Shown here one piece after another: positions 11,477-12,890 of a stretch of 12,890 nucleotides of DNA; position 1 is the stretch's first letter, and every line of letters starts with the position of its first letter. The DNA is taken from contig CAMWPF010000018.1 in assembly GCA_947176045.1 (NCBI GenBank), positions 1 to 12,890 on the forward strand. Reading direction: 5' to 3'. A model generated the notes under the pieces. The model saw only the letters and a program-made list of their open reading frames with translations. It had not been told where the DNA came from and did no database searches. The position numbers and the translations under genes were made by a program. The stretch is from an uncultured Treponema sp. (lineage in GTDB: Bacteria > Spirochaetota > Spirochaetia > Treponematales > Treponemataceae).

Positions 11477-12890
11477 AGAACCTCGTGGGCATTGCGCGCA
11501 ATGACATCCAGCTGCTGCTCGCGGGTCAAATTGATGAACTTGACGGCATAGCCGGAAACGCGGACGGTGAAGTTCGCATATTCCTCTTTCTCGGGATGCT
11601 CCATGGCGTCCTTGAGCTTGTCGACGCCGAAGACATTCACGTTGAGGTGGTGCGCGCCTTGATCGAAGTAGCCGTCAAGCACAGTCACCAGCTTTTCGGA
11701 ACGCTCGTTGTCGTCATGTCCCAACGCGTTCGGACTGATGGTCTGCGTGTTGGAAATGCCGTCCAGCGCGTGTTCATACGGAACCTTCGCAACGGAATTC
11801 AGGGAAGCCAGAAGTCCGTTCTTTTCCGCGCCATACGCAGGGTTTGCGCCCGGAGAGAACGGTTCGCCGGACTTGCGTCCGTCCGGCAGATCGCCCGTCG
11901 CCTTTCCATACACGACGTTGGAAGTGATTGTCAGAATGGAAGTCGTCGGCTCGGAATTGCGGTACGTGTGGTGCCGCTTGATCTTATCCATGAACGTCCG
12001 CAGAAGCCATACGGCGATTTCGTCGGCGCGCTCGTCGTCGTTTCCGTAGCGCGGGAAGTCGCCCTGAATGTCGAACGACTTCGTAAGTCCGGTCGCAGGA
12101 TCGCGGACGACCTTAACCTTCGCATATTTGATTGCGGAAATGGAATCGACGACATGGGAGAATCCCGCGATGCCCGTTGCAAACGTGCGGCGCACATCGG
12201 TGTCGATGAGCGCAAGCTCCGCCGCCTCGTAGTAATATTTGTCGTGCATATAGTGAATCAGATTCAGAACATTCACGTACAAGCCGGAAAGCCAGTCAAG
12301 CATCCGGTCATAGCTCTGCATGAACTCGTTGTAGTCCAGATATTCGGACGTGATCGGCTTGTACGCCGGCCCGACCTGCATTCCAGACATTTCGTCCACG
12401 CCGCCGTTGATGGCGTACAGCATCGCCTTCGCAAGGTTCGCGCGCGCGCCGAAGAACTGCATCTCCTTTCCCGTCTGCGTCGCGGAAACGCAGCAGCAGA
12501 TGGAGTAATCGTCGCCCCAAATCGGACGCATAACGTCGTCGTTCTCATACTGGATGGAGGACGTTTTGACGCTGATGTACGCGGCGTACTTCTTGAATTC
12601 ATCGTTCAAGCGGGAGGAATAGAGAACCGTCAGGTTCGGCTCCGGGGAAGGCCCCATGTTCTCAAGCGTGTGGAGGAAGCGGAAGTCGTTCTTGGTAACC
12701 ATGGAACGTCCGTCCTGTCCAAGCCCCGCAACCTCAAGCGTCGCCCAAATCGGATCGCCGGAGAACAGCTCGTTGTACGACTTGATGCGCGCAAATTTGA
12801 CCATGCGGAACTTCATGACGATGTGGTCGACCAGCTCCTGCGCCTCTTTTTCAGTCAGGACGCCGTTCTTCAGATCGCGCTCGATATAAA
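11473..12890 (-). CDS. pflB: Formate C-acetyltransferase (pyruvate formate-lyase), C-terminal part
   Basis: About 471 residues are visible; the frame continues beyond the window edge (YIERDL...), so roughly the first 280 residues of this ~750-residue enzyme are missing. It converts pyruvate and CoA to acetyl-CoA and formate by a glycyl-radical mechanism. Seen here: FSGDPIWAT, the active-site cysteines in SICCCVSATQTG (the last two TGC codons, 12490-12495, match the Cys418-Cys419 pair of E. coli; an extra Cys precedes them), MQFFGARANLAK, MQVGP, LTITSNVVYGK, PDGRKSGEPFSPGANP and the glycyl-radical site RVSGYAVKF, with the Gly codon at 11551-11553. It is a close match to true PFL rather than to other glycyl-radical enzymes. 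It lies upstream of pflA in the same transcript; its promoter is outside the window. Confidence 0.97.
   Translation of the reverse strand, partial: YIERDLKNGVLTEKEAQELVDHIVMKFRMVKFARIKSYNELFSGDPIWATLEVAGLGQDGRSMVTKNDFRFLHTLENMGPSPEPNLTVLYSSRLNDEFKKYAAYISVKTSSIQYENDDVMRPIWGDDYSICCCVSATQTGKEMQFFGARANLAKAMLYAINGGVDEMSGMQVGPAYKPITSEYLDYNEFMQSYDRMLDWLSGLYVNVLNLIHYMHDKYYYEAAELALIDTDVRRTFATGIAGFSHVVDSISAIKYAKVKVVRDPATGLTKSFDIQGDFPRYGNDDERADEIAVWLLRTFMDKIKRHHTYRNSEPTTSILTITSNVVYGKATGDLPDGRKSGEPFSPGANPAYGAEKNGLLASLNSVAKVPYEHALDGISNTQTISPNALGHDDNERSEKLVTVLDGYFDQGAHHLNVNVFGVDKLKDAMEHPEKEEYANFTVRVSGYAVKFINLTREQQLDVIARNAHEVL

Overview
The window looks like a chromosomal piece from an anaerobic, fermentative, host-associated bacterium. 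The coding DNA is GC-rich and the intergenic promoters are AT-rich, with near-consensus sigma-70 hexamers (TTGACA / TATAAT) and good AGGAGG-type ribosome sites. Pyruvate formate-lyase with its activase and several radical-SAM proteins fit an anaerobe. The LLAGC lipoprotein, its domain style and a G8 tract inside its promoter are reminiscent of treponemal spirochaetes. That placement is an inference; a clostridial relative cannot be excluded.

Layout: 1-51 is the tail of an unknown gene. 197-988 (-) is a metallo-beta-lactamase-like protein with a degenerate metal motif, behind a promoter with two matching operators. 1167-2033 (+) is a spore-photoproduct-lyase-like radical SAM protein whose -10 box sits so close to the ATG that its mRNA may be leaderless. 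2090-4710 (-) is a run of regulators: MarR family, DtxR/MntR family, then a YwnA-like Rrf2 regulator translationally coupled to a membrane-anchored alpha/beta hydrolase. The marR and dtxR promoters carry the same element (AAGGTRCCTGTA) at the same place between -35 and -10. 4794-5768 (-) is a lipoprotein with a poly-G tract in its promoter spacer. It is divergent from leuB (5955-7046, +), which converges on an SDR oxidoreductase (7057-7800, -).

8008-9456 (+) is the pdxS-pdxT operon, the two subunits of the ribose-5-phosphate-dependent pyridoxal-5'-phosphate synthase. It diverges from the SDR gene across an intergenic region that holds a long-spaced inverted repeat. 9473-9946 (-) is a stand-alone GyrI-like/AraC effector-binding protein with a perfect palindromic operator. 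10174-10425 (-) is a small membrane protein with its own promoter and a very strong intrinsic terminator. 10679-12890 (-) is pflB (5' end outside the window) followed by pflA, which overlaps it by 4 bp and has a perfect 11-bp hairpin just inside its reading frame.

No tRNA, rRNA, CRISPR array, insertion sequence or integrase was seen. The genes are mostly ordinary metabolism and regulation. The more unusual content is in the promoters: the poly-G spacer, the shared spacer operator of two regulators, the paired operators and the putative leaderless gene. I did not find convincing evidence for a wholly new multi-gene system.
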